Origin: a virus
Length of the DNA: 64,000 nt
Virus record (IMG/VR): IMGVR_UViG_3300033233_000020
Coordinates: 31,071 to 95,070 of that record
Direction: 5' to 3' (one strand)
In this document: positions 26,184 through 33,585 of the stretch, one piece after another
Layout of the letters: the number at the start of each line of letters is the position of its first letter
Numbering within the stretch: position 1 is the stretch's first letter
The notes under the pieces: model-generated
Seen by the model: the letters and a program-made list of their open reading frames with translations, nothing else
The model's database searches: none
What the model was told of the DNA's origin: nothing
Position numbers and translations under genes: made by a program

Positions 26184-26246
26184 TCCGTAAACACGGCACT
26201 GGGAGGTGTAAGTCCTCCCCCAGTTATTACCACCCACTGAGGGTGG
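26184..26246 (+). ncRNA. Triple-hairpin leader element, copy C
   Basis: CCG-6-CGG; GGGAGG-TGTAAGT-CCTCCC; linker CAGTTATTACC; CCACCC-ACTGA-GGGTGG. It lies between stop 26182 and ATG 26261. Hairpin 3 has the same ACTGA loop as copy B with several changed base pairs. Confidence 0.7.
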
Positions 26247-26260
26247 TTACACCACTGACC

Positions 26261-26413
26261 ATGGCTATCCGCAAAGCTATCGCCACTCAACTCTCCAATG
26301 CTGCCAAGGCTTTGGAGAAAGACCAGACTAAAGAGCAAGCCGGTAGGTTAATCAACAGCATGCGCATTGGCTTAGCTAATGTCATCATGCCTAACATACC
26401 GCTGGCTAAATAG
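26261..26413 (+). CDS. 50-residue helical peptide
   Basis: ATG 26261 to TAG 26413: MAIRKAIATQLSNAAKALEK then a helical, moderately basic tail ending PNIPLAK. Bounded by a leader element on each side, which supports it as a real gene despite its size. Function unknown. Confidence 0.6.
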   Translation: MAIRKAIATQLSNAAKALEKDQTKEQAGRLINSMRIGLANVIMPNIPLAK

Positions 26414-26451
26414 TACGCACGTACTACTCCCCTCCCACCCGCAAGGGTGGG
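26411..26451 (+). promoter_or_regulatory. Two leader hairpins
   Basis: TAGTAC-GCAC-GTACTA (includes the preceding stop codon) and CCCACCC-GCAA-GGGTGGG. No T tract follows. They end 22 bases before the next ATG, matching the placement of other hairpins in this module. Confidence 0.6.
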
Positions 26452-26473
26452 CACACACCCCTAACTAATCACC

Positions 26474-26659
26474 ATGCTTCAACCTATTCTTGCGATTGTC
26501 ATGGGCACTGGTGCTGGCATGCTTCTAACCGTCGCCGGGCAGAAGCTACTCAACCAGCATTACCAGGAAACATGCCCATCCAAACCTACACATCAGCTAG
26601 TATCTATCACCAGCTTTATCGGTGATGCAGACTACTGTATCAACAAGAGTTGGCTCTGA
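26474..26659 (+). CDS. Small single-pass membrane peptide
   Basis: 61 residues: an N-terminal hydrophobic segment (ILAIVMGTGAGMLLTVAG), then a short polar part with two Cys (ETC, DYC). The layout resembles the protein at 25994, so the two may be distant paralogues. Function unknown. Confidence 0.65.
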   Translation: MLQPILAIVMGTGAGMLLTVAGQKLLNQHYQETCPSKPTHQLVSITSFIGDADYCINKSWL

Positions 26660-26665
26660 CACTTC

Positions 26666-26692
26666 TTGTCCTAAGCATGACATTAAACTGCT
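26666..26692 (+). repeat. Dispersed leader hairpin family 2, copy 1
   Basis: TTGTC-8-GACA followed by TTAAACTGCT. Compared with other copies the outer pair C-G is replaced by T-A, a compensatory change that keeps the stem. It lies 29 bases before ATG 26722. Confidence 0.7.
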
Positions 26693-26721
26693 ACCAACTC
26701 AACCTAACCCAACTAAAGACC

Positions 26722-26934
26722 ATGTCTCAATCTATTTTCGAAATTGAAAACGCATACGTATGCGTCGTGAATGGTGAACCAGAACTATTTGAGACACAAC
26801 AACAAGCAGAAGATCATGCCATGGAACTTAGCTTTGCATGGTATGACGCACAGCTTGATGTCCCTGCTCCGCGATTAGCAGTTATGTCAGTCACCAACTG
26901 GCTAAACCTGCAATCACGATTAGCACTCGTCTGA
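26722..26934 (+). CDS. Small unrecognised early protein
   Basis: 70 residues from ATG 26722 (MSQSIFEIENAYVCVVNGEP). Mixed alpha/beta, acidic. The start is chosen because the conserved leader hairpin lies upstream of it inside the longer open frame. No domain recognised. Confidence 0.7.
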   Translation: MSQSIFEIENAYVCVVNGEPELFETQQQAEDHAMELSFAWYDAQLDVPAPRLAVMSVTNWLNLQSRLALV

Positions 26935-26942
26935 TGTTTGCC

Positions 26943-26980
26943 CAGAGGGCTTCGGCCCTCTCTGCAGATTTCATATCTGC
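26943..26980 (+). promoter_or_regulatory. Two leader hairpins, one with UUCG loop
   Basis: AGAGGGC-TTCG-GCCCTCT, a very stable tetraloop hairpin, followed at once by GCAGAT-5-ATCTGC. They occupy the gap between two genes and end 27 bases before ATG 27008. No T tract follows. Confidence 0.65.
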
Positions 26981-27007
26981 TACTCAACTACAACCCAACT
27001 AGGAACT

Positions 27008-27250
27008 ATGTCTCCTTCAAGCGTTGAACATCTACTCACCCAGCAAGCTCGCCTTCTGGCACGTAGAGAAACACCAGTCATCGACCAAGAGCTTGAGAAC
27101 TTACGCCAATCGGCATTGGAAGTATTCTTCCAGTGGCAAGATGGCTTATGTGAGTTCCAAGATCTAACACCTTTCGTTGCCATCCTTGAGAAGAAGGTTG
27201 ATCTCAACCAGTCACTACTCAAGTGGGAACAAGAACACATCACTGACTGA
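27008..27250 (+). CDS. Small helical acidic protein
   Basis: 80 residues, helical throughout (SSVEHLLTQQARLLARRETP, IDQELENLRQSALEVFFQW). No domain recognised. The next gene starts two bases after its stop. Confidence 0.7.
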   Translation: MSPSSVEHLLTQQARLLARRETPVIDQELENLRQSALEVFFQWQDGLCEFQDLTPFVAILEKKVDLNQSLLKWEQEHITD

Positions 27251-27252
27251 TC

Positions 27253-27426
27253 ATGGAACAGTTAACTCTTCAACAAACGGCATTACTCAACCGTTACCAC
27301 CGTATTTATGCGGCATGGTTAAAGGTTGAGACTTATGAAATGGATGTCATGCTCTGCGCAGCTTACGCTTCCGCACTTGACACCTGCCTTGCTGCTGACT
27401 TTAATCCTTTTGATTACCCTGAATAG
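27253..27426 (+). CDS. 57-residue helical protein
   Basis: ATG 27253 to TAG 27426: MEQLTLQQTALLNRYHRIYA with two likely helices and an acidic end. Starts two bases after the previous stop, consistent with an operon. Function unknown. Confidence 0.6.
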   Translation: MEQLTLQQTALLNRYHRIYAAWLKVETYEMDVMLCAAYASALDTCLAADFNPFDYPE

Positions 27427-27444
27427 ACTGATCTCTGCACTTAA

Positions 27445-27485
27445 CCCTGAGTAACACCAGGGCTTTCTGCAGGGTTCACCCCTGC
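27445..27485 (+). promoter_or_regulatory. Two leader hairpins
   Basis: CCCTG-8-CAGGG and GCAGGG-TTCAC-CCCTGC. They lie in the only gap between neighbouring genes and end 26 bases before ATG 27512. Confidence 0.6.
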
Positions 27486-27511
27486 TCAACACTCACATCA
27501 TTCACAGCACC

Positions 27512-27745
27512 ATGAAAGCATTACTCCTTGCATTAGTTCTGACAACACCCGCCATTGCTCAATCTATTGATCCTATTGCATATGGCGAAAGGTATTGTCT
27601 ATTACGTAAATTGAATATTGATTCTGCAACGGCACGTAAAACTGCTGTTGAATACAGCTATGATACACACCGTAGCCTGGTAAATAGCAAAGAAGATATT
27701 TCTGCTGCTGCTAAATACACAGTTAAGAACTGTCCTGACTTCTAA
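27512..27745 (+). CDS. Small secreted protein
   Basis: 77 residues with a clear signal peptide (MKALLLALVLTTPAIA, probable cleavage before QSID). The mature part has two Cys (RYC, KNC) likely to pair in the periplasm. A periplasmic early phage protein might affect superinfection or envelope state, but that is a guess. Confidence 0.7.
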   Translation: MKALLLALVLTTPAIAQSIDPIAYGERYCLLRKLNIDSATARKTAVEYSYDTHRSLVNSKEDISAAAKYTVKNCPDF

Positions 27746-27774
27746 CCTGAACTACTCACACCTTTGTTAACAGC

Positions 27775-27966
27775 ATGAAACAAATCATCTCACTTGGTAA
27801 CAACCGCTACATTCACCTAGACACTTATGGTGGATACAGGGAATCCCCTCTGTCTAAACTCGTCATGACAACCCTTGTACTAGCTATTGCAGGAATTACT
27901 GCAGGAGCTATGGTTGGCATTGACAGCACCAAGATCAACCCACCTACTCAACACCAAACCAAATGA
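27775..27966 (+). CDS. Small single-pass membrane protein
   Basis: 63 residues with a hydrophobic segment at about 28-48 (LVMTTLVLAIAGITAGAMVG). Overlaps the next gene by four bases (ATGA). No domain recognised. Confidence 0.65.
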   Translation: MKQIISLGNNRYIHLDTYGGYRESPLSKLVMTTLVLAIAGITAGAMVGIDSTKINPPTQHQTK

Positions 27967-28196
27967 ACACCTATGTAGCACTCATTGCAGATGACAGTGG
28001 CAGATACTGTCACGTCTATGGCACTGCAAACACATGGCATAATTACGTAGACCAACTCGAAGAGCTGGGCTGCGAAGTTGTCGAAAATCAAACCGACGAC
28101 TATGACATACAAGACCTTGGTACCATCGACGATGAAATAGGCGTGGTACCCATCACCAAGCTACTAACATCCACTGACTTTATCCCCTGCAGATAA
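27963..28196 (+). CDS. Small unrecognised protein
   Basis: 77 residues, acidic, beta-alpha (YVALIADDSGRYCHVYGTAN, YVDQLEELGCEVVEN). Overlaps both neighbours by four bases and one base. No domain recognised. Confidence 0.7.
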   Translation: MNTYVALIADDSGRYCHVYGTANTWHNYVDQLEELGCEVVENQTDDYDIQDLGTIDDEIGVVPITKLLTSTDFIPCR

Positions 28197-28570
28197 TGAA
28201 TAACCCACAACATCCCATCACCCCACCGCCGGAGCTGGTGCAGCAGTGGTTGTGCTCAGACGACTACCTGTGGGGTCCGCTTGAGCAGACGTCCATCACC
28301 ATCACGACCAACCGGCTCCAGAACGTCGCCGCCCAAGCCGCCCAATGGGGCGCCGACCAGGAGCTGGAGGGGTGTTGTAGGTGGTTGCCGAAGCTACCCC
28401 CGTGGAGCGCAAACGACCTGCGCAAGCATCGCCGCCCCAAGCCGCCGAGCTTGAAGGAGCAGGCGCTAACTGCGCTACACGCTGTTGCAACAGGATCTAA
28501 TGACACCCGTGAGCAACACCAAGACCTTGACACTATTCGCCAAGCATTAGAGGCATTACCTAATGACTGA
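28196..28570 (+). CDS. Synechococcus/cyanophage-type small protein, PITPPPELVQQWL family
   Basis: 124 residues. The N-terminus HPITPPPELVQQWL and the block NVAAQAAQWGADQELEGCCR are of a kind seen in picocyanobacteria and their phages. A second family member is at 35035. The DNA of the middle part is clearly more GC-rich than neighbouring genes, suggesting recent transfer. Molecular role unknown. Confidence 0.75.
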   Translation: MNNPQHPITPPPELVQQWLCSDDYLWGPLEQTSITITTNRLQNVAAQAAQWGADQELEGCCRWLPKLPPWSANDLRKHRRPKPPSLKEQALTALHAVATGSNDTREQHQDLDTIRQALEALPND

Positions 28571-28730
28571 ACGTGAAAACTTCTACAAGTGGATAAAAAC
28601 CTGTCCACTTACTGACTACAAAATATGTGAGGCAACTCTAACTTCTGTGTCATATGAATTTAACTTCAACACTGTTGAACCAGACATTGATCAACTCATT
28701 GATGATGTATTGATTCATCTAGAGAAATAG
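28563..28730 (+). CDS. 55-residue acidic protein
   Basis: ATG 28563 overlaps the end of the previous gene by eight bases; stop TAG 28730. MTERENFYKWIKTCPLTDYK then an acidic helix (DIDQLIDDVLIHLEK). Function unknown. Confidence 0.6.
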   Translation: MTERENFYKWIKTCPLTDYKICEATLTSVSYEFNFNTVEPDIDQLIDDVLIHLEK

Positions 28731-28751
28731 CCAATACTACCCATGTATTGG
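28731..28751 (+). promoter_or_regulatory. 7-bp leader hairpin
   Basis: CCAATAC-TACCCAT-GTATTGG begins at the base after the preceding stop codon and lies 31 bases before the next ATG. A 7-base loop again; no T tract. Confidence 0.6.
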
Positions 28752-28782
28752 CACATCTTCTAATACATAACCAGACCTGAGC

Positions 28783-29031
28783 ATGTCTATAAACTGCTCC
28801 GCAAAACCCACATTCAATCCCCTGCAAATCATGCAATCAACCTCTGACTTCATTGATGAGCAACGCAATGCTGACATGCTTGATGCACTGGCAGACATTG
28901 CATACGAACAAGAACAAGCTATGCGTGAATCCGAGCAAAGCGATTGGGATGGCATCGATGAAATATCTGATGCCGAACGCAATGCTTGTGATCACTACAA
29001 CGAACGTTATGTAATCACTACCCATGACTAA
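28783..29031 (+). CDS. Small acidic protein
   Basis: 82 residues from ATG 28783; a second ATG at 28831 is possible. Acidic helical centre (DEQRNADMLDALADIAYEQE). Ends inside the next gene's start region. No domain recognised. Confidence 0.65.
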   Translation: MSINCSAKPTFNPLQIMQSTSDFIDEQRNADMLDALADIAYEQEQAMRESEQSDWDGIDEISDAERNACDHYNERYVITTHD

Positions 29032-29461
29032 CAAAGCACCACAAGATGAGGATCTAATACTCATCGCTGTAGCAATCTGCTACACACTATTCACTTTACT
29101 ATTCCAACTCATTTCAGAACTATGGCACTCCTACCTGAACAACTACTCATTGCCGAAGTCGTTGGCTACGAACCCGTCACCAATGACGAAGGCATGCAAC
29201 AATACCCAGCCGACGTTGACTTTCAAGATGCACCCAAAGGTGCCATCCCCTGTACAGGAAACGTCTACAAGAACAAGAAGGGCGTCCTCCGTTGCTACTG
29301 GATTCCAGCCGGTGGCAACTACTCGTCAGAGGAAGGGGACGAACTCACAGGTTGGTACGACGTACCTGACCTCGAAGACATCGAAGAATGGACTTTCGAC
29401 TCAGTCTGCTTCACACCCTGTGACGACGAAGTCGAACCTGACCACCCCGATAGCTGGCTAA
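29024..29461 (+). CDS. Possible membrane protein overlapping the next gene
   Basis: The first 33 codons, before any overlap, encode a credible membrane peptide (DLILIAVAICYTLFTLLFQL) starting eight bases before the previous stop. From 29122 on the frame shares DNA with a more convincing gene and its Thr/Ser/Pro-rich translation may be just an open shadow. The N-terminal segment is probably real; the full length is doubtful. Confidence 0.45.
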   Translation: MTNKAPQDEDLILIAVAICYTLFTLLFQLISELWHSYLNNYSLPKSLATNPSPMTKACNNTQPTLTFKMHPKVPSPVQETSTRTRRASSVATGFQPVATTRQRKGTNSQVGTTYLTSKTSKNGLSTQSASHPVTTKSNLTTPIAG

Positions 29462-29481
29462 GTATCCTTGGCCTTATCTAA
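29122..29481 (+). CDS. Acidic unrecognised protein
   Basis: 119 residues with balanced alpha/beta composition (MALLPEQLLIAEVVGYEPVT, CTGNVYKNKKGVLRCYWIPA) and a strongly acidic Trp-containing C-terminus. The even composition makes this the better-supported frame of the overlapping pair. No domain recognised. Confidence 0.7.
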   Translation: MALLPEQLLIAEVVGYEPVTNDEGMQQYPADVDFQDAPKGAIPCTGNVYKNKKGVLRCYWIPAGGNYSSEEGDELTGWYDVPDLEDIEEWTFDSVCFTPCDDEVEPDHPDSWLSILGLI

Positions 29482-29498
29482 TTAATTAGATTACGCAT

Positions 29499-29705
29499 TT
29501 AAGGAGCAAACTTCTGCATTTGATTTAATAATCTAATATCTGCTTGTTTTTTTATTACAGGAATGCTTTCATTATTTACAATAGACTCTAAAAAGCTTAT
29601 CACTTTATCTTGCGATGGCATAGAACCATGAGCTTTCATGTATTCTTGTTGCCATCCTTGCAGAAAAGGACTATTACTTATTGAATATCGACCAGCAATT
29701 AACAT
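29499..29705 (-). CDS. Small minus-strand protein in early module
   Basis: 68 residues, helical (FLQGWQQEYMKAHGSMPSQD). It is the only minus-strand gene between 24.4 and 47 kb and its DNA is AT-rich compared with neighbours, so it may be an insertion. It resembles short virion-module proteins in style; no domain recognised. Confidence 0.55.
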   Translation of the reverse strand: MLIAGRYSISNSPFLQGWQQEYMKAHGSMPSQDKVISFLESIVNNESIPVIKKQADIRLLNQMQKFAP

Positions 29706-29737
29706 CTTATTTACACTATAGATGTTAATATTTTAAC

Positions 29738-29795
29738 CCTGGGCAACCACAATCGCTAAGCACATAGCTTAGAAAGATATGGTGTAAGTCCCAGG
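29738..29795 (+). ncRNA. Leader element with TGTAAGTCCC motif, copy D
   Basis: Outer stem CCTGGG/CCCAGG encloses CTAAG-7-CTTAG and the block GGTGTAAGTCCCAG, which resembles the hairpin 2 block of copy C and a related sequence at 34243. It ends 16 bases before ATG 29812. Confidence 0.55.
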
Positions 29796-29811
29796 ATCAA
29801 CCCTCAATTCA

Positions 29812-30096
29812 ATGCAAACCTACCCCGAGTATCCAGTGTCTGACCACGCAAACATCCTACGCATCATCAAGGAACTCAACGAGATCCTTACACGTGAATC
29901 CAAGCGTTACGAAATGGATGAGCACCTGACTCCATCTATGCGCAGCTTATTGGAGGAGGAGATCATTCCTGCACTAGAGAATGAAATCAATTGGGAACCA
30001 AGTGATGCAGACCTTGGCTATGGTGGTGAACCACCTATGACTGCTGATGAAATGCACACTGCTGCATGGCAACAGCACCAAGAACTACATAGGTGA
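29812..30096 (+). CDS. Helical acidic protein
   Basis: 94 residues, mostly helical (ANILRIIKELNEILTRESKR, MRSLLEEEIIPALENEINWE) with a Gly/Met-rich turn and helical end. No domain recognised. The 360 bases after it are non-coding and structured. Confidence 0.7.
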   Translation: MQTYPEYPVSDHANILRIIKELNEILTRESKRYEMDEHLTPSMRSLLEEEIIPALENEINWEPSDADLGYGGEPPMTADEMHTAAWQQHQELHR

Positions 30097-30140
30097 GATA
30101 CTTGTAATCCGAGTAACTACCATCTATTCATAATCCGAAT

Positions 30141-30197
30141 AACAAAGGGCTGGTACGCATTAGTACCTAAGCCTGGTGCGGCCAGGCACCCTTTGTT
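30141..30197 (+). ncRNA. Predicted three-way-junction RNA in a 360-base gene-free gap
   Basis: P1 AACAAAGGG/CCCTTTGTT (9 bp) closes two perfect hairpins, GGTAC-GCATTA-GTACC and GCCTGG-TGCGG-CCAGGC. The loops contain GCA and TGC, which could kiss. It is flanked upstream by a direct repeat TAATCCGARTAAC (30105 and 30131) and downstream by TCCC-AAC-GGGA (30209-30219) and the palindrome CACTGGCCAGTG (30229-30240). The rest of 30097-30455 has a C-rich tract near 30320 and GTAAGTC/GACTTAC at 30370-30400, with no gene. No match to a known riboswitch or ribozyme is recognised. Confidence 0.6.
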
Positions 30198-30455
30198 AAA
30201 CGACGGAATCCCAACGGGAAGAATAGATCACTGGCCAGTGAGGTCTCGAGAACCACACAAAGTCTAACTTTTAATCAAACTTAACTAACTCAGTACAAAT
30301 ACCCAATGAGACTAAGAGATCCCCCCTGCACCCCCCTGGCAACCCACCACCAGCACTATTAGATTTAGAAGTAAGTCCCATGTAATACACATAAGACTTA
30401 CTTGCTCTTCCTTGACATCCCTGATAGACTACCAACTCATTCACCCACTCATCTC

Positions 30456-30683
30456 ATGCCACTCATGTCACCACTCAACGACGCACCTAAGCCACGCATT
30501 CCAGATGCCATCGACAAGCAACGGCTGCAAGCAATGCAGCTCGTAGCAAAGATGAAAGAATCTGCGGATAAGTACGGCGTTGGTTTCGTCGGCGGCTTCA
30601 TCAGCCCCAACGGACAAAAGTTCATGATGACAAACATGAACGAAGATGACACCAACGCACTCTTGCCGGATGACCTTAAGTGA
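30456..30683 (+). CDS. Small early protein
   Basis: 75 residues from ATG 30456 (MPLMSPLNDAPKPRIPDAID); ATG 30465 is an alternative. Central helix (KQRLQAMQLVAKMKESADKY) then Gly-rich strands and an acidic end. No domain recognised. Confidence 0.65.
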   Translation: MPLMSPLNDAPKPRIPDAIDKQRLQAMQLVAKMKESADKYGVGFVGGFISPNGQKFMMTNMNEDDTNALLPDDLK

Positions 30684-30919
30684 TTTACAAATCAATCACT
30701 GATCGTTACGAAAAGATATGGCAGATTACTGCAGAGGTAATTGCCCATCCTCACCGTACGATTACACCTCATGACAAACATCGTGCAACCGTTCTCATCA
30801 GCTTCTTATCCGGAGATGATGAGATGGTTGAATACATTCATTCTCAAATGAATGAAGATGATTTCAAACAGACCAAACAAATCCGCACCTTTGTACATGA
30901 CAAAAAAATCACCCATTAA
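30680..30919 (+). CDS. Small helical early protein
   Basis: 79 residues from GTG 30680, overlapping the previous stop by four bases (GTGA). Helical and His-rich (AEVIAHPHRTITPHDKHRAT). No domain recognised. Confidence 0.65.
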   Translation: MIYKSITDRYEKIWQITAEVIAHPHRTITPHDKHRATVLISFLSGDDEMVEYIHSQMNEDDFKQTKQIRTFVHDKKITH

Positions 30920-31094
30920 CTTTGACAGAACCATCGCAGGTGTCAACATCACCGAGAATGGTATCAAGTCGTACACTAAATCGTTTCAGCTTGGTCCCTT
31001 CCAGCTGACACTTAATGCTCGTGACTCTGGCGTACATGGATCTATATCCTTGCCAGGCACAGGCTTGAGTAAGAGAAACATTAAGATAATCTAA
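30897..31094 (+). CDS. DUF4236-like small protein
   Basis: 65 residues from ATG 30897. The chain of short strands ending SISLPGTGLSKRN resembles the DUF4236 pattern, in which a PGTGLS motif closes a small beta domain. Function of that family is unknown. It overlaps the previous gene by 23 bases. Confidence 0.55.
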   Translation: MTKKSPINFDRTIAGVNITENGIKSYTKSFQLGPFQLTLNARDSGVHGSISLPGTGLSKRNIKII

Positions 31095-31098
31095 AGAT

Positions 31099-31125
31099 AC
31101 GTCCTGAGTATGACGTTAAACTGCT
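31099..31125 (+). repeat. Dispersed leader hairpin family 2, copy 2
   Basis: ACGTC-CTGAGTAT-GACGT then TAAACTGCT. Starts four bases after a stop codon and ends 27 bases before ATG 31153. Confidence 0.75.
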
Positions 31126-31152
31126 CATCACTCACCTTCAACTACCACTGCA

Positions 31153-31347
31153 ATGACTACAGCAAAACCATTTGAATCTAATCTCAACATACTTGACCGC
31201 GTTCATGTTGCAAATTGTGCAGCAGAACGTGCACGTATGTACTGCACCGATACCGAAAGGTTCAACGGTGAGTTTGCTACAGTACGCATGTGGACAAACT
31301 ACAAGTGTTTCATCTCGAACTACGGTAGCTACGTAGAAACTTACTAA
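31153..31347 (+). CDS. Small unrecognised protein
   Basis: 64 residues with three Cys and a helical middle (HVANCAAERARMYCTDTERF). Its stop overlaps the next ATG by one base (TAATG). Preceded by a family 2 hairpin. No domain recognised. Confidence 0.65.
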   Translation: MTTAKPFESNLNILDRVHVANCAAERARMYCTDTERFNGEFATVRMWTNYKCFISNYGSYVETY

Positions 31348-31604
31348 TGTCTGTCTTATCTATTCACGACACATCAATTGATAACAACCATGTCACAGTT
31401 ACAGCAGTTGTGGAAGACATGCATCTCCTACGCAGAGCAACTCGCGATGACCCTGATCAATGGGGTCCAGGCCTTTGTTCAACATCTTTTGAACTGGCTG
31501 ACGACCAATCAATCCCTACTGATGAAGATGGCTTCTGCAGCTATCTTGATCAGCTTGACCCCCAATGGCAACTCGTTGACCTCTCTGATCGCTACCTAAC
31601 ATGA
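31347..31604 (+). CDS. Small acidic protein
   Basis: 85 residues, strongly acidic towards the C-terminus (ELADDQSIPTDEDGFCSYLD). Coupled to both neighbours by overlaps. No domain recognised; an acidic DNA-mimic role is possible but unsupported. Confidence 0.65.
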   Translation: MSVLSIHDTSIDNNHVTVTAVVEDMHLLRRATRDDPDQWGPGLCSTSFELADDQSIPTDEDGFCSYLDQLDPQWQLVDLSDRYLT

Positions 31605-31804
31605 TTGGCTTCTCCTTTGAATTCAAACGATGGTATGTAGTAGTACGTGGCCCCAAGGGTACCGTCTACTTAGCCTTTGGCTTTGCTAAGCAAATGCCTG
31701 TGTTCACACCAGCTAAAACTATGACTCTCCAAGAGTACATAGATGATTACAATGATGCCATCGTATTCACTAACGAAAGTGGTGAAGAGTTAATGCGCAT
31801 CTAA
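31601..31804 (+). CDS. Small beta-rich protein
   Basis: 67 residues (FEFKRWYVVVRGPKGTVYLA), overlapping the previous gene by four bases (ATGA). Followed by a family 2 hairpin. No domain recognised. Confidence 0.65.
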   Translation: MIGFSFEFKRWYVVVRGPKGTVYLAFGFAKQMPVFTPAKTMTLQEYIDDYNDAIVFTNESGEELMRI

Positions 31805-31808
31805 TCTA

Positions 31809-31835
31809 ACGTCCTGAGTATGACGTTAAACTGCT
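31809..31835 (+). repeat. Dispersed leader hairpin family 2, copy 3
   Basis: Identical to the 31099 copy over the hairpin and tail. Starts five bases after a stop codon and ends 28 bases before ATG 31864 of the PcfJ-like gene. Confidence 0.75.
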
Positions 31836-31863
31836 CACACAATAAATCCACCCTTAACTCACC

Positions 31864-33573
31864 ATGCAGTTCCAACTACCCACAAATTTACAAACTGAGT
31901 TGATTGCGTATGATCCACAGCTCAAGGCTTTGGCTCGTACTCAAAAGCAATCAACAACCAAGAAATCTAAATACCCACTGGGTAATCCTATTGATCTTAT
32001 CCCTAATGAAATCATTACAGCAGAGAGAGTACAAGATGCCATTGATGCAATCAACAAGGCACCAGCCCCTGGTCGTTACCGCGAGTTCACCAAAGTAACG
32101 TCGACAGGTACAATAACCCACGCAGTCCTTTACCACTACGAACAAGTATGGTACGCAGCCTGGCTGCCACCTAAGGGCAAGGAAGCTGACTATATCTATG
32201 GCTATACCTATGCATACAAAGATACAGCTACTGTACGCAAGTTATTGCCACGTGCTTTAAACATGGCAAAAGATGATTGTGTAAACAAACCATCTGGTAG
32301 ATGTACGTTTGTTACTTATACACAACAAGTAACCAAACAAGATGTCATCAATGGAAGAGATACATATAATTGGAACATACCAAACATGCAACGATACGCG
32401 CAAAAATCACAAAATATGCGCGAACCTATTGATCGTTTTGAAAACCAAATTGAAATGTCTATACCTCAATGGAAAGACTCTAGAAATATATTCGAACGTA
32501 TCAAAACCACATGTATTGCAGAGTTATTTACACGTGATTTCCATACTGAATACTGGAAAGACATAAACAAATCCAAGTGGTTACCTTCTGTTGATATTAT
32601 CTTTAGCTTTATTAACAACCAAGATGTACACAGCTCATACAACTTATTCGCTGAAGATCTTTATGGTTATAAAAGTATCTTGCACATATTAGATACACCA
32701 TACTTTCGTAAGTGGATCCAAAACAAATGCAATGAATCTATAGAATCATTTAACAATCCAGATACTGATACAAAGATATCAATTACACAACCATGGCTTA
32801 TGATCTTTCATCTGTGTAAACAGATCAAAACCGTACACAATATCTGGGGAAATGCATGTCCTCTTGATTACTATCAAACAAACCTCAATGCTTTACTCAG
32901 TGTTAGTTATAACTCTGGTTACAGTAAAGACTATGCTTATCCGTGGCTAGTTAAACATATGCCTGTCGCTTCATTCTTTTCACTAGTAAATAAATTTTAC
33001 GAGACAAAGATAGACAACACGTCATCTTATTATTTTACAAACAGAATTGGAATATATCAATATCCTTTTAGGGAACTAGAAGATACATTGTCAATGGTTG
33101 AAACAATCCTCAAAGACAAAGGAGAACTAGCGCCACCAAAACGCTGGCGTATTACTGAGTTCCATGACTATGTACAAGCAGAAGCTTGGAAGATAACTAA
33201 TGTAAATCAAAGGCTACCACAAGACCTATTCCCTGTACCAGTCAAGGTTCAACACAATGAACAGAACTGGACATTCATTCAACCTATCGATACACACCAA
33301 CTTGCAGCCTGGGGTCAAGCCGTACGCAATTGCGTCGGCAATGCCACAGGTTATGCAGAAGGTGTACGCAAGAAACAACACTTTATTGTTCTATGCATGA
33401 TCAACAACCAACCACAGTTCACAGTCCAACTTAAAGTAAGTATGGGCATGATGACCGTTGATCAGATCGCTGGTGTCTCCAATGCCAGGCTAACGGATGA
33501 GCAACGTGAGTCTTATACAAAAGTATTTGGACAAGCGTTGCAACAACGTGAGGAAGTGCTAGCATCTGCTTAG
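31864..33573 (+). CDS. PcfJ-like protein
   Basis: 569 residues. The C-terminal region (about 470-560) has HQLAAWGQAVRNCVGNATGY, then V..KQHFIVLCMINNQPQF and VDQIAGVSNARLT, matching the PcfJ-type domain known from conjugative plasmids and phages, whose biochemical role is unsettled. The N-terminal 440 residues are a helical, Tyr/Trp/Asn-rich extension without a recognised domain. No Shine-Dalgarno sequence. It is the largest gene of the early block. Confidence 0.75.
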   Translation: MQFQLPTNLQTELIAYDPQLKALARTQKQSTTKKSKYPLGNPIDLIPNEIITAERVQDAIDAINKAPAPGRYREFTKVTSTGTITHAVLYHYEQVWYAAWLPPKGKEADYIYGYTYAYKDTATVRKLLPRALNMAKDDCVNKPSGRCTFVTYTQQVTKQDVINGRDTYNWNIPNMQRYAQKSQNMREPIDRFENQIEMSIPQWKDSRNIFERIKTTCIAELFTRDFHTEYWKDINKSKWLPSVDIIFSFINNQDVHSSYNLFAEDLYGYKSILHILDTPYFRKWIQNKCNESIESFNNPDTDTKISITQPWLMIFHLCKQIKTVHNIWGNACPLDYYQTNLNALLSVSYNSGYSKDYAYPWLVKHMPVASFFSLVNKFYETKIDNTSSYYFTNRIGIYQYPFRELEDTLSMVETILKDKGELAPPKRWRITEFHDYVQAEAWKITNVNQRLPQDLFPVPVKVQHNEQNWTFIQPIDTHQLAAWGQAVRNCVGNATGYAEGVRKKQHFIVLCMINNQPQFTVQLKVSMGMMTVDQIAGVSNARLTDEQRESYTKVFGQALQQREEVLASA

Positions 33574-33585
33574 CTCGCACAGCTT

